Part shown: one piece after another, positions 1-12,200 of the stretch
Position numbering within the stretch: the stretch's first letter is position 1
How the letters are laid out: each line of letters begins with the position of its first letter
Source of the DNA: Pocillopora verrucosa
Taxonomy: Eukaryota; Cnidaria; Anthozoa; Scleractinia; Pocilloporidae
DNA: 64,000 nucleotides
Direction: 5' to 3'
Assembly: GCF_036669915.1 (NCBI RefSeq)
Contig: NC_089312.1
Location: 7,889,438 to 7,953,437 of the forward strand
Notes under the pieces: model-generated
What the model saw: the letters and a program-made list of their open reading frames with translations, nothing else
What the model was told of the DNA's origin: nothing
Databases searched by the model: none
Translations under genes and position numbers: made by a program

Positions 1-181
1 ACAAAAAGCAAAGCATTTTATCTTTTGAATACTTTTGTGACCTTGATTCAGGTTATTTATTGAAGTGGAAAGGTTATTTAAAGAGGTTAAGATAGAAGAC
101 TTTTTCCACTCTAAGAGAACATTAAACTTTGATGATTAACACTTAAACTGATTTGTTGTATTTTGATGTTTTCATTTTAGG

Positions 182-3100
182 GGTCACAGGAATGGTAAAG
201 TTATTCACAATGGAATAGATGAGAGTGATAGTTTGCAGGTAAATGTCTTTTAAAAACCTGTCATATTGTGCAACCACTTGTTGCAGCAATCAAAGGTGCA
301 TTTTTGTCCTTTGAAAGGTGCAGAGTTACTTCTCTTTTTTCCTCCATTGCAATTATATATTTATGGTACCTCTGTGATCAAATTCTCCCCTGTTCATTTT
401 TCTTTCCTTGTAATGTTCTACTGCTTGCTCAGATCCATGTAAGAGAAAAAGATTACAGGATATTTCCCAGCACAAATTGTAGCTATCTTGATCTTTTCAC
501 CTTAGGGGGTGACCAAAAAAGAATTTCTCCTCACTGCATAAATCCATTTCCAACCAGCAAGGTGATGAGAACACAGAAAAATATCAGTTATGGGATATTA
601 ATTGATGCAACACTAAAATTTGAGAGCAGAAATTAAAAGACATGTATGGCAAACAATGTATAGAATTGGTATTTAGATCCTGAGAGTATAAGTGTTACTT
701 ACCAATTCAAAATATTAACCTCCCAAACAATTTTAAAGTAGTTGTCTGATTTAATGATTATCTAGCCAAATTAAATTTTTTTTTTTAATTGCAATAAGGT
801 TTGATACAACATTTGTACACCCCAATATCTCATTAGTAATTCTCCTTACTGTCGGCCATACAATTCTCATGATGTTGCTTTGGATAATTTGGTATTGGAT
901 CAACTGATAATCCTGTAAAAAAATTGATTTTTTACCTTTCTCTCATCACTTTTCCCTTTGATATTGTATTGATATTGTAAGGAGAAATTCTGTCTTGGTC
1001 AGGCATGGGTTAGTGAAGGGTTAACCTTGTATTTTGTGATCAGGCCAGCAGTGGAAGTGGCAGTAGTAGCATAGCTCTTCAACATAATTCCCATTTGCTG
1101 GACAAAGCTGATGAGAGGAAAGTTAACCTTCAAGTTGAGTCAACAACCAATGGTTTTATAGGATTTAACATTCGTGGTGGAAGTGAATATGGCTTGGGTC
1201 TTTTTGTATCTGGGTAAGAACAATATACATGAATTTTTTTTTTAACAGAAATTTTCTTAGTTTGTTGGACAGGCACTTTCCATTCAAACAAAGTTTTGTA
1301 ATTTCTGGTCCAAAATTGAGTCATGTAGTAAAAATTTGGTAGAGGTTTAAGGCAACATTCTGAATTTGTCTTTGTACATTCTAAAAATGTTTCATTGTTT
1401 CATCTGTGATTTTCTTTGGATTTTGCCTCTTGGCCAGGCTGATTGAAGAACAAAATTGCTCTGATTGTTATATAATCCCATGTCTTATGGCTTTCAGTAA
1501 AATTTAGACACAATCTTTCAAGCACTTATCCATGGAGTGATAATGATAAAGTTTTGTATCAAAGTTTTTATTTGGTTAGTGAGTACCCAAACATTCAAGT
1601 GGAGTGGAATTTTTAGCCTTTTGACTGAATTTGTGACAAAATGATTGAGTTGCATTTTGTTCTGATTGGCTACAAAAGTACTATGAATTAAATTTGGTTT
1701 TTCTTTAACAACACATAGTCAAACAGCGTTCCATTTCTTCATCAGACTTCTTTTTCCTTTTAATCCTGTCACCTTTTTTGTGGGGTTTAGAAATCTTGAG
1801 ATGCCATGCTTAGAACAAACTGTGACCTAATAACCCTTCAACTCCCACGATTTGATTGTTAATTCTCTCCTCTAGCTGCTACATGTTTCCTTGTAAAATA
1901 TTTGTGAGAATTTGGTGTTAAATCAAGATAACAACTTATGCCTGATAAGTTTGAGTATTCTCATTACCTGTTTGCTGGATGATGTATGAATGTCATAGTG
2001 AGAAGTTACATGCTAATCACTTCTAGCATTTCAAAGGTTAACAGATCATTTATTCTTTGTTTAGCATTGATCGTGGTTCACTGGCAGAGCAAGCTGGCTT
2101 CAAAGTTGGTGATCAGATCATGGAAGTGAATGGAAAGAGCTTTGAAAACCTCAAGCACAAAGAGGCAGTTGATTTTATTAAATCACAAAAACACATAATG
2201 GTTACACTAAAGGTAATATTTACTTCCATTTCCTTAACTTTTAAGCTGTCAGTCCACTCTTACAATAGAGATTCTCTGATCATGGTTGTAATTAAGGCTT
2301 TTCATTGAATGATAGCATTTTATATGTTCATATACTTCATCATCCACATTAGCTCTACGCCTTTTTACCTGATTTGTTATCAATAACTTTTGCAGCATGC
2401 CTGGCACAATTTGAGAGTGAAGTGGTTAACCTTTTAAACCCCAAGAGTGACCAGCATTTAGTTTCTCCTTACAATAACACTACTGAATCATTCATTTAAG
2501 ATCATGAGAGTAAAGGAAATGATCACCAACTAAAGAAGCTCTTGATTGTTAAACAAATTCTCCTAATCAGCTCCTTAGGAAATGTTTAGATATCAATATG
2601 GAGAATATCAATACTGATGTTAGGGTGTAAAGGGTTAAAAGTTTTTATTTGTTGTAGATCACATGGATCAATGTTAGTATCTGAGAAACTGTGCACCTAC
2701 CCCTCTCTCAATCCAACAACAGTCAATTGATAACAAGTTAGGGTTACTGTTGGGGTTAGTAGGGGAGGGGTAGGTGCGTAGTAGCTCAGATACTGTCATC
2801 GATCCATTCATATAAACTTAACAGTAGTTTTTCACTTGTTTACCAAACTCTCCCTCTGCTAATGCAATGTTTAGTATGACAAGACCATCAAAACAGATGA
2901 CCATAACCTGATTTTACAATAAACTTTCCCATATTTTGCATCATTTTTCAGGCAGTGGGAAGACTTCCTGAGGCAAAACATTACCACTCACAAATCAGCT
3001 GGGTTTATCCTGATGGAAGTGTTGTGGTTGGTAAGTAATCTACTGCAACTGATCTTGAAGCAAAAAATTTAACTGACCTGGTTTTGACTATTTGCTTTAT

Positions 3101-6100
3101 AAATGACTCTCACCCCTGGCAGAAAATTTTTTAGCATAATTTACAGCCTTCGCTGACCAAATTTTAACAGATGTATTTAGTGAAATCGATAAGAACCACT
3201 ACATACAAGAGGAAAATTTCATGCGAAGAATCTCATTTGGAAGTCTTTGGGATACCTACAGAAATCTTTTGGTGTCTAGAAATATGATTACCAGTAGGTC
3301 TTCTACAAAAATCTTGGCACACTCGAGAAAATAAAATCATGACTAAGAAAGGCAGGTATTTGTAAATAGAGTTCCAAGATTCCAGTATTTTTTTGTATAG
3401 AACTTTTATTAATAACCTCTTGCTTTCAATTATAAATCATTATATTCACTCATTGTTTTCTTTTCCCTCAATTTCAATTTTTAATTTTTTTAGAAGGAAA
3501 AGAAACTTTTACCAGATCTATCTCAGCTCCAGCCTCTCCAGTCTCCTCTCTAGAGCTAAGTCATTCTAGTGCCCAGTTTCCTGAATTAGGAGAAATGCCA
3601 ACAAGGGACACACCCAGTCCCAGACCACAGATGCGTGAAGCTAGTGTCCAGACTCCTCAGCCTTCTCCGGAACCTCCCCCAGAGCCTGTGCCAGAAACAA
3701 GAGAGGAAGTTGTAGTTGTTCATGTGAAACAGGATTTTGCAGATTTACAAAGAACGCAGAGCTCTAAAAGTCTGGCAACATCATCAATTAATAGTGGTGA
3801 TGACAGTGAAAAGCAGAACTCAATTCGATCAGCACATTCTTTTGAGAGCGTCAGCAGCAGTAGAGAGGAAATGGCTAAGAGGTATTCAGTTTCTAGCATG
3901 AGCAAGGAGGAAGCCATTTTGAGTGGCAGTGATGGTGAACTGAATGACAAAAGGAAAGTGAAGAAATCCAAGTCTTTTCTTCAAAAACATGGGGACAAAA
4001 TCAAATCAAAGTTGAGCTTCAGGAAGAAAGGAAAACCAAAAGTTGAAGAAAGAGGTAAGGCAGAAAATTAGTGACCAGTGTTAATTTTCTTTTCCATCTT
4101 CTTAGTGCAATAGAACTAATAAGAAAAAAGGGCTGGATCCTACTTTTAAGTGTGGTTTCCCTTAACATGTGACCAAGGAGTTCATTTGATGTGCTCTTGA
4201 CCCAACATAAAGCCAAAGGAGGAAGTTTCTAAGCTGCGTCCAGGAGCATTCAGAATTTTCAGTAGGCATTGTTAAATCTACAAAGAACTGTTCACACTAA
4301 GGTGTCATGGGGTGCTACGTACAGTTTGTTGCATCTCAACTTGTGTTTTGTTAACTTTCACAATGTGTTTGTGGAGATTGTTTCTTCTCTTGACTATTTT
4401 CCCCTTTCTTTTTGTTATTGTTGTTATTGTTGGTGTAGTTGTTGGGCAGCACATCGAGGTAAAGAGAAAGTAAGACATGACACTTTTTTTCTAATAACTT
4501 TGAAATAAAAGAGTAAGTTGAAAGTTATATCTCATAACTAATTTTTGTGTGTAACATAATTTTGCTCTTAATAGAAAACATATTGTCACCAGTAGTACAT
4601 TCAAATGAGTCATTCTTTTAAATTAGGCTAACATACGATTAAGATCAGCTTAATGTAAATAAGTTAACCTGTTGCAGCTATAACAATTGTGTCACACTCA
4701 TCAAAAGAACAAAATTATTAGTCAATATGAGCTGATACGCTCTGCAGTTAAAAATTTTACTTTCAAATGACATGTTGTAATATCCTAAATAGACTGAATT
4801 ACAGTAACTTAACCCTTACCAATGAATGTGTTTTTAAATAGATGCAAGAGAACTCTATAATAATACTTAAATGTTATGTTGAAAGTAATTATTTGATAAC
4901 GCATGAGTGAATAAGTATGCTTCATTAAGAAAAACAGATATTTCAAAAGAGGAATGAAATTAAGAATCGAAACAGGAAATATACCCATCAACAGATGTTT
5001 ACTACCTTTGCTAAATAAAATAATATTGAAAGAGCTTCTTCTAATTAGCAACAATGTTTAACGAACAAATAACAGCTGATCTCTCTCCAATAATCCTCTG
5101 TCTAGATACTGCAAAAAGTAACAGTTGCAGACACAAACTTTTTAACAACTCTAACTTGATGACCTAGGATTTTCCTTTTTAATGTCTTGCTCGTGTCTGC
5201 TTTTGTTTTATGTTTCTTGTTGCTTTTTCATGTTTAGTTTGTTGTGAGATGCAACTCCCTGTGCATGCAACCCCCATTTTTGAGAAGGGTTTTGGTACTC
5301 AATTAATGTTAGGTGGCTCCACAAGACAACAGATGTTACTGTACATTGAAGAGAAGGCCAAAAAGATTCTGGTAGTGGACGAATACAATGCCGTTATCAG
5401 GCACATCAAACAGGTATGTTGTCCGCGCTATATCTGTTGGCTTTCTTCTTACTGTTTCAAGAATTACCATCCTTAAACTTCTCCTCATAAAATGAGAAGA
5501 GAATCTTAAATTAAAGAGCTGAAAATGAAGGATTTAGTCATTTATTCACATAAAAGAGATTTCCCTGATCGTAGACAAATTATCGTACCTGATGTCACAG
5601 AAAGACATTTGGAAACCAATGAGGAAAATATATTTGTCGAATATAGGGTTTAAGATATCATAGAAATTCACCACTTTGACAAAGTGAGACTTTCGAGATT
5701 TTTCATTCCAACAATAAATTTATCCTTACTTCGCAATAGATTGTTCTGAATTAAGGAAATCTGCAAAGTTTCATGAGAATCTAAAGCAAAATACCAAAAA
5801 TCTTGTACTCCACCTTACCAATATTCACAAAAAAATATCAATTTTGCGTACAAATGTGGATGAAGGGGTGAAGGAGGAGGTTTTCATTCCTTTTTCTATT
5901 CTTGCAAACTTCGGGTTTGTAACTTTTTCCGAGAATTGCTGGATGTATTGCTTTTGTTTTTTAATCATTTTTATCCTTTTGATTTATGAGTAATTGTTAT
6001 AAAACCTTTATATTTTGCCGTTGTAGTACCAAGAAGATTCAGATGTAGAATCTCTTGTTAATAAACTGCTAGCAATACTGGACAAGCCAGAAAAGGCTCT

Positions 6101-9100
6101 TTTGTTGAGAGATATCAGGTAAGGAATCTTCGCCGTCATTGCAACTATCTTCGCTACCAATACAGGAAGCGACAAGTCGCTGTAACAATTCGTATCATTT
6201 GGCAGAAAGGGGGGGGGGGGGTAGGATGGGAGAATCTTTATGAAAATCTTTTTCCCCGTTTAAAGTGACCCAACACTAAACCGAATTGAACTCGTAAGTG
6301 AAGTATAATAACTGGTCATTCTACTTTCACACGAAACGGGAGCGGACGATTTTTGAGGGGAACACAGGGGGATTAGTCGTTGCCAACAGAGTCTAGAGGG
6401 GGGAAACTATTGAAAATTGACTGCCAATGAACAGCCGATGGAAGGAGAACGTAAGAATAAGAACTGGGAGATCTTTCAAACTAATTAGCCATCTTTTTGG
6501 CATGATAAAAGAATTTAGGAGAGCATGGGTGCACCCTTATGCAGGTGATTCGCGGGCTTTCACTCCCCGTGTACGGTGGTGAGAAAAATCTTTATCAGAG
6601 TGTATAGATTTAATAAATGAAAATTCCCCAAGAAATTATTCCTCTTTGTGAAAAGATTACATGGAAAATGTGTTTTATATAATTTGTTGAATTCATCGAC
6701 AGGACGTTAGTTTTACCCTACGACCTTGGAAGGTTCGATGCTATGGTGTCAGCGCATGAAAAGGAGGCATTGGAGTACCTCAGTGGATTCGTGCCCGGTA
6801 GGAGCAAATAATCCCCAGATTATTTCCAGCATATGAAAGTTCTAGTGGTTTTGAATTCTTTGTTTGATGCGATGTTCATGTTTATCTCTCTTTTCTAAGG
6901 TTCGCCAACCATAATACCTACCGTTGCTGAGAAACCGAAACGTCAACTTGTGGCTGCAATTCAAGGTAGTGTCTTAGATAAACGGTTAGGCAGGGGGTGG
7001 GTCCTTATCATTAGCGCTGCAGGACGCGCGTTTCTTCGCCTGCCGGAAGATTGGAGTCGAGTCGGGGATAGTTTTACCGCCACTTTTCCACAGGCGAAGA
7101 AAGGCTCGAGCCGAAGCGCCACTAATGTGGGCTTGCATTGCTCCCAGGCTAATGAGCGTTGAGCTTAAAATTGGCCTAGTTTTTTGTGTGTGTTTTGTGC
7201 GAACACATATTGGCAGTTCGAGGTTAGGGAAATATCTACCAGGAACTTGTTTTAGCGATATTCTGTTCAAGCATTAGACGACACGCATTCTACGTGATCT
7301 CGGATCAGCGAATTGGAGAATTTATTTTGTTTGAAAAAAATCCCTCCCTTAGTTGAGTACATTTTTAGTAAGGCGTTTCAAGCTGGTTTGTTCGGTAAGT
7401 CATTCAGTATGTCTTCAGAGTTTTGATTCCATATCGTCCCGTTAATGAACAGACTACATGATATGACGTTTATCCGAAGGCTCAGCGAACTTGTTACACA
7501 GATTTTAGTTTGAAAGAGACTTTGCAAACTTAAATAAAATTTCAAAACTCAGGATTGTCGTTCTATTTTTTACACCTATACTTTGCCTCCATTTTTCAAA
7601 GTGAGCGATCCTTTGGGGGAAGAAATAAAGAATATTCTTTCAAGATCATTAACGTATAATTTCAGAATAAGTAGGGATGCAGAGAGGAAACATTTTAGTT
7701 ATTTAAAACCGCAGCTGTTGGGTGCCGTAAATTGTCGAAAGGCAACATAGCCGTAAATAAGTAATGACTAAGATAGTATCTCACATTTCAGTGGATGGAA
7801 TATTTTGCTTTGTGCTCCAGTAGATAATTATTTTGTTTTTCGGTAACGAGAAGTGCCTGCTGTGAATTGTTTTAAGGCAGAACATCCCACGCTCTTCATT
7901 TATCATTTTTTAACCACAATGTGTGTAAAAGGGGTTAAGTATTTTAACGAAAGCGCTTCGCGGGGAAAAGAGTTCTTTCTACGTTCACTGGGTTACAGTT
8001 TTAATTGACTATTTTTGTTACTTCACATTCACAGACAGCAGAGGGAGTTTTCAACTAAGAACGAAAGAAGAAGTGGAGAAAATCAAACAGGAAAAGGAAG
8101 AGATGGCAAAAAAGCGAGAACAAACGGCCTGGCTGGGAGGCAGCATTCTCGATCGACATACGAGAGTCCCAAACAATCCAAACGCTCTCATACGTTTACC
8201 GGAAAACTATAGAATGGATTCTGTTGCTGAGAAAGATTCGAGCACAAGCAGCAACGCTCCAACTTCATTTGATGTTCCAGTGATACAGGTGAACAGCGGC
8301 GAGGCGTCCAGAGGAACGAAACACGATGAAAACGACAATGAACGACTCGTGGCGTCGAACTCGCTCCTTGTTCCCGACAGAGTATCGATCGAGTACAAGG
8401 ACGACGAGGAAGCAGTTCCTGCGGCGTCCACTTCATCAGGGTCTCCTTTTTCAATGGCTGTTCCGGTTATATCCGTTTCCAATGACAACAAAGCAGTTAC
8501 GATACTACTCTCTAAAAAGAGAACAAGTTTAGGTAAGGGACTTTTTATCCTCCGAAATTTAGGAAAAACCAGTGTGTTCATATTCGAACTAATCCACGGA
8601 ACGTGAAATCCTATGCGGCTTTTTTTCTTTGTTAGCAATGATAACATAGGGATCGCTTTCATTTGGGTTTATTTATTCATTTATTTGTCTAGGTATAAGT
8701 ATTTCTGGAGGAAAAGGCTCCAAGACGCAACCCGAAGTCAGGGTAGAGAAAATTTTTCCTGGTGGCGCTGCAGCTGATGATGGAAGACTCAGGGTAAGGA
8801 GATACAGACACATTTGCAATAGATTTAACCTGAAGTTTGGCCTTCATCACTAGCCCTTCGGCACGAGCGTTTTTTTTTTCCCCGCCCGTGGGTTAAAATA
8901 TGAGGCCGTGAACAGTCTAGCACTGATCATTATTAGTGCCAGACCTCCGGCCAACTTCTCCCCGACTCGTCTTCCCGCGGGCGCTGTTAATGAGGGCTTA
9001 CGCGAAAGGCTACAATGGATTATTTTCTTTAGCAAGTGAATTTTTCATAAAGAAATGTTCGCCATGCGCAGTTGCATCCGGCTTGTGAAAAGGTTGGTAT

Positions 9101-9298
9101 ATGAAAATTAAAACGGGCTTTGTGCTAATGCATCATGTGTTGTATTTTCTTGCCTGTTAGAGTGGTGATGAAATTCTGTCAGTGGACGGCGAGAGCCTTC
9201 AAGATGCCACACACGCCGAGGCTGTGGATATCATCAGAAAATCGTACAACAACAAGAGCAAGGATGTTATGGAGATTGTAGTGATACCCAAGCAGTAG
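182..9298 (+). CDS. WHRN: Whirlin-like PDZ scaffold protein (3' part; 5' exons outside the window)
   Basis: Whirlin is a multi-PDZ scaffold of sensory hair-cell stereocilia and the Usher complex; in a cnidarian a role in ciliary or stereociliary hair cells is only inferred. Exons whose phases join: 182-238, 1044-1213, 2065-2212, 2952-3030, 3494-4054, 5238-5413, 6027-6118, 6703-6797, 6900-6965, 8035-8532, 8693-8793 and 9161-9298 (stop TAG). A PDZ domain spans 1110-2212 and carries [12 protein letters not shown] and [14 protein letters not shown], closely like whirlin PDZ2. After it comes VGRLPEAK, then a Pro/Ser-rich linker with a basic patch. Exons 5238-6797 encode a harmonin-homology (HHD2-like) helical domain containing [11 protein letters not shown]-terminal PDZ begins LGISISGG and contains [13 protein letters not shown]. 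The order PDZ, HHD, linker, PDZ is that of whirlin; harmonin lacks the second HHD. The first HHD and PDZ1 would lie upstream. Exon boundaries were set by eye. Confidence 0.87.
820..1024. repeat. MITE-like repeat, family B, degraded
   Basis: The interior (ATCTCATTAGTAATTCTCC, ATATTGTATTGATATTGTAAGGAGAAATTC) and a GAAGGGTTAAC end match the copy at 38648. The left terminus is degraded. Related partial copies lie at about 480-610 and 2427-2638. Confidence 0.6.
1831..2041. repeat. TTAA-type MITE-like repeat, family A, in a whirlin intron
   Basis: About 211 bp, from TAACCCTTCAACTCCCACGA to CATTTCAAAGGTTAAC. It is closely similar to the copy at 47554-47762. The 3' edge lies only ~24 bases upstream of a coding exon of the whirlin-like gene. 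Confidence 0.75.
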
Positions 9299-12200
9299 CA
9301 GAGTTTTGTGAAGTATTATTTTATTGGTATGGGGTTAACTGTACGTTGGACAAGCACAAAATCACATGCTTTCACACGCGTAGTAAGAACAGTTTTACAC
9401 AATTAAGTCTACTGTAAGAAAAAAGTATGCTTTCTCTATTTGACAATCCCTTCGGAAATTCTATCCGTTTAGCTAACATTCACTTTAATTCGTGTTAAAA
9501 ATTTTCCCGATCAGTTTCCAGCGACTCATTGGAAGGCAGTGGTAATTTCTACAACGTTTATGTTTGAAGTTAGACTGATTTTATAACACCAATTTTCTGC
9601 TTAGAATAACCAGTAATAATAATTTTTATGAAACATCAACTGATTTTAGATCAAAGTTTTCAAGAAGTTTTCTAAGGTTTGCTCAATAATTATGTCATGC
9701 AGCACAACGCTTTTAGCCAGAACTGTAAATACACCAAAATGGTTTTAATCACATCACATTTACCAATCGCCCCCTTGCGTTGCCAGCCGTCTGTTTCTTG
9801 CCACTAAGAATTCTTTTTATCCAACGTTCCTTATTACACCTCTGGCTATTGAATCGCCTGCATCTCTTAGTTTTTAGAATCGATGCATCTCACAATTACT
9901 TTTGTCTGTTTGGTTATATAACTGGGCGCAGGACGTCTTTTTAAAACCGAAAAAGAGCGCTAAATTCATACTGCCACACGTCTTACGTATTTAATGAATG
10001 AGTTTGCCATCGGACATGCAGTCCGTTTCAATTAAGCTGGGCAGCCATATTAGGCTTTTTGAAATTGCTGCATATGTTTAGTCAGAAAGGAGTGATTTCT
10101 CTTGTTTAGGTAACTTAAATAAATGACTTCAATGTCACTACCAGTCCCTCTCCTTTTAACTCTCCTTATGCGAATGCGATAGAAACCTTGGGGTGCAGTT
10201 GGAAGAGAGAGCTTGGGAATAAGTTTATAATCAGTTAAGAGAGAATTTTACAAAGTTTCTTTTGAAATTTTTTTAACTTCTTAGTGTTAAAAAAGGAGTG
10301 ATTAAGTTTAAACTGGAAAAGTTTTGTTTGAAAATGAGTATTTTACTCGAGAGTTGTCTTCTTTCTAGCTGTGTTGCTTCTTAACGAGAAAAATCTACTA
10401 TTTCAGGCAGTTTTCTGCTGGGTGCGTGTCGTATGTATAGCTATAGGTGGACCCGAAGTTCCCAAGAAAGGGTTGTCCTCCGAATTATTTTAATATCTGT
10501 TTTTAGAAAAATGTTTGCAATAGTGTCTGTTCAGAGATTCTCAATTTTTGTGATTTGTTAAAATATCTCTTTTTTTTGGTTTCGTAATATTTGAAAAAAC
10601 GACTTTTTTTAATTACCCCATGTTTGTCAACGTCGTTAAAATTTTGAATACTGTGTTGCCCAAGAAAGATTTCTTCATCACAGATCAGTAAAAAGAGACC
10701 TAACAGGAAAACTTTTGTTCTACCAAGTCCCATTGCAAAAGATAAAATCGAAGAAAAGAAAAAAACAAAAAAGAAAAAAAAGAAAAGAAGCTTAAGTCAA
10801 ACCAAACCTTCAAAAAGCTTTAGCTTGTAGTACTTGTTGCCCAAGAAGTTTACTACAAGCCTCGACTCGATGCACTGATCCCAGCCGGTTTACCTAGCCC
10901 ATGTACAATCATATTCAATGAAAACTGGCTAAACACACCACTTATGTTCACACAAAGATCTCTCCTCCCCCATAAACCAGTGAAATTCATCTATTCATTT
11001 CTTTCTGGGGCAGACAAGAATCTTCAAGTGACGAAATATCGTCTTTTTTATGCAATGTGATATTTTGTCTCGTATCATTAGTGTGAAAATATATTTTAAT
11101 CACTGGATTAAAATGAACAGCTTTCTCGGTATGGAAATGATTCGGCACCATCGTAAACAGATCATAGCGTCATATTTTTGTAAGATAAAGTGGAAACAAA
11201 CTTTCTATAACGTACGATGTACATTAATCAGTAGCCATAATTTGCAGTAAAATTCTATATTTAGCAGAGATGTTGTTGATCTTGGTTATTCATTTTCGGT
11301 TTTGACATACAAGGAGTCCTTACTTGTCCGTAACAAAGTTTACTCCCAAACCCAGAAATAAGTTCCCGTTCATACACTATAAACCGTGTGAAAAATAAAA
11401 TTAAAAAGACTATCTTTCTACTCTGTTTCTATTCTACCACATCGCCATTCAAACACCCACCTCACGAAACTCACGAGTAAATGACCAGAACACAGGACAA
11501 ATCAATTTCTTTTAGGAGTACTTCTACACAATCAGAGGAAATCGAATATTATCCCGTTCCAATTTAGCCTTGTTACAAAAGTAATAGCAAAGATTGCACA
11601 CTCCCAATCAATCTAATGTGTCACGCAATCTGGTTATCATTTCGCGCGATTGAAGTAATAGAACCATAGAGTATCGACCCACATTTTCACAATACTATCG
11701 CACAGTGAAAAAAGGCGGCGTGCATCACTGCTTGCGTCATCAAAGGGAGCTCAGTCCCAGGCTCTGGCAGACGAAACGCTACGAGGAATTCAGATACAAC
11801 TGCTCACCTTATCAGTAACCGAGCACTATTTACACGATTTTGTTCCTTTGCTTTTTAACCAAGACGCAAGGCAAAATAAAAATGCTACAATGTGCCATGA
11901 AAATGGTTGCACGGTAGCACTGTTGTTTGGCCTAGACAGGTGCAGTACAAACTATATATTTTGATAAATTATTATCGTTATCATTATTATTGTCCTCGTC
12001 ATCATAATCATCATTATTATGATTATTCCTTGCTTCCCCCAAATTTCTCTCTCGCTTAACTGGAAAGGGTTCCCGGAAGGAAGCTCGAAGCGTTTGTTCA
12101 GGACCTAAAGACTTAAGGTCTTAGCGGAGGGAGGAGGGGAAAAGTGGTACAGAAGATTACTTTACAAGGCTACACTGATAAGTTAGTCAGACCTTTAATA

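Noticed and set aside
3720-3971. Minus-strand frame of 83 codons in the whirlin linker exon
   Set aside because: Antisense of a Ser/Lys-rich linker; the plus-strand exon has matching splice phases on both sides.
4450-4469. Possible 20-base micro-exon between whirlin exons
   Set aside because: It has AG and GTAAG edges, but splicing it in breaks the phase, whereas 4054 joined directly to 5238 is in frame.
8188-8662. Two minus-strand frames (88 and 151 codons) opposite the last large whirlin exon
   Set aside because: No family signature; the plus strand joins the harmonin-like region to the C-terminal PDZ in frame.
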